A stretch of DNA of 64,000 nucleotides from Rhizobium leucaenae USDA 9039 (lineage in GTDB: Bacteria > Pseudomonadota > Alphaproteobacteria > Rhizobiales > Rhizobiaceae). Positions 63,738-64,000 of this stretch are shown piece after piece; the stretch's first letter is position 1; the number at the start of each line of letters is the position of its first letter. The stretch lies in the NCBI RefSeq assembly GCF_000426285.1, contig NZ_AUFB01000005.1:310001-374000 (forward strand). The letters are read 5' to 3'. Both the position numbers and the translations under genes were made by a program. The notes beneath the pieces are model-generated. The model was not told the origin of the DNA. It saw only the letters and a list, made by a program, of their open reading frames with translations, and ran no database searches.

Positions 63738-63838
63738 GATTTCGGCGGTATCTTTGCACCACTCCCTTTAGCGATATTTAATAGCCCTTCAGTAGCTGCG
63801 GGCTTTTGCCTGCAACTATTGGTGCGATCAATTTGTAG

Positions 63839-64000
63839 TTAATGATTATGGCGCGGAGGGTTGGCCGCGATGTTGCGGAAATCGGCAGCGCCGTCGAGCA
63901 CCGCGCCATCGGAAAGTTGGGTGACTGAGCGGCGGTAGATGCGTTGCCAAGGCGTCGCGTCCGGCGGAACCGCCGGGATGCCGTCGCCCTTGCGCCGCTC
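63839..64000 (-). CDS. C-terminal end of an unidentified protein (cut by window edge)
   Basis: 53 codons and a TAA stop (63839-63841) run open from the window edge on the minus strand. The translation includes KGDGIPAVPPDATPWQRIYRR, SVTQLSDGAVLDGAADFRNIAANPP and ends RHNH. No family is recognised. The codon use looks coding (GC-rich third positions) and the stop is followed by an AT-rich gap, so a real 3' end is likely. A 101-base gap to the next gene holds nothing recognised. Confidence 0.5.
   Translation of the reverse strand, partial: ERRKGDGIPAVPPDATPWQRIYRRSVTQLSDGAVLDGAADFRNIAANPPRHNH

Overview
The window looks like a chromosomal segment of a Rhizobium-type alphaproteobacterium (Rhizobiaceae). 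The evidence is the gene content and order: a urt-ure urea superoperon, braDEFGC, a soxBDAG sarcosine oxidase operon, a ctrA/chpT/sciP cell-cycle neighbourhood, an rpoH-purA block, and rhizobial repeat families (RIME-like elements and a roughly 40-bp palindrome). The sequence is GC-rich with AT-rich promoter gaps. I saw no tRNA, rRNA, insertion sequence, prophage or CRISPR array, so this is mostly core chromosome.

Layout. 1-8213 (minus): urtABCDE urea ABC importer followed by ureD-ureA-ureB-(LprI-like gene)-ureC, with ureC cut by the window edge. 8431-12739 (plus, divergent from urtA): a hybrid histidine kinase whose input module is an NCS1 (purine/cytosine permease-like) membrane domain plus an eight-cysteine cluster, followed by an overlapping LuxR-type response regulator. 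This is the most unusual system in the window. 12985-19689 (minus): a D-2-hydroxyacid dehydrogenase and the Bra branched-chain amino acid importer, with a small DUF6867 membrane protein inserted before braC. 19996-27668 (minus): a dimethylglycine-dehydrogenase-like flavoprotein and soxB-D-A-G, which act in demethylation of methylglycines derived from choline or betaine.

27997-34225: cysQ, then a cell-cycle island. It holds a SciP/DUF1153 gene, a PqiA-like membrane protein, a small acetyltransferase, a FliJ-like gene, ctrA, a degenerate receiver protein, chpT and eipA (DUF1134). Three TTAA-N7-TTAA-like CtrA boxes, each with one mismatch, lie in the gaps before sciP, between fliJ and ctrA, and between chpT and eipA. 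GANTC (CcrM) sites cluster before ctrA. 34416-43113: a membrane-anchored coiled-coil protein, a SpoU methyltransferase, an RluA-family pseudouridine synthase, rpoH, a large Pro/Glu-rich membrane protein and purA. The leader of purA can form two mutually exclusive sets of stems.

43343-58703: accessory metabolism. It includes a GNAT enzyme, a cytosine-deaminase-like amidohydrolase, ugd plus a UDP-glucuronate epimerase (nucleotide sugars for polysaccharide), hydrolases, a flavin reductase under a TetR-like operator, a DMT exporter, an MhqO/MhqD-like pair, a Phd/VapC toxin-antitoxin pair, ung, a YciB-family protein, a second dimethylglycine-dehydrogenase-like enzyme and a choline-kinase-like protein. 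59037-64000: a DeoR regulator, a LysR-YeiH pair, a PAS-GGDEF-EAL protein and the 3' end of an unidentified gene.

Taken together the region handles organic nitrogen: urea, amino acids, methylated glycines, and possibly pyrimidine- or purine-like rings. It also contains a piece of the CtrA cell-cycle circuit. All function calls come from reading motifs and gene order by eye; no database search was run.
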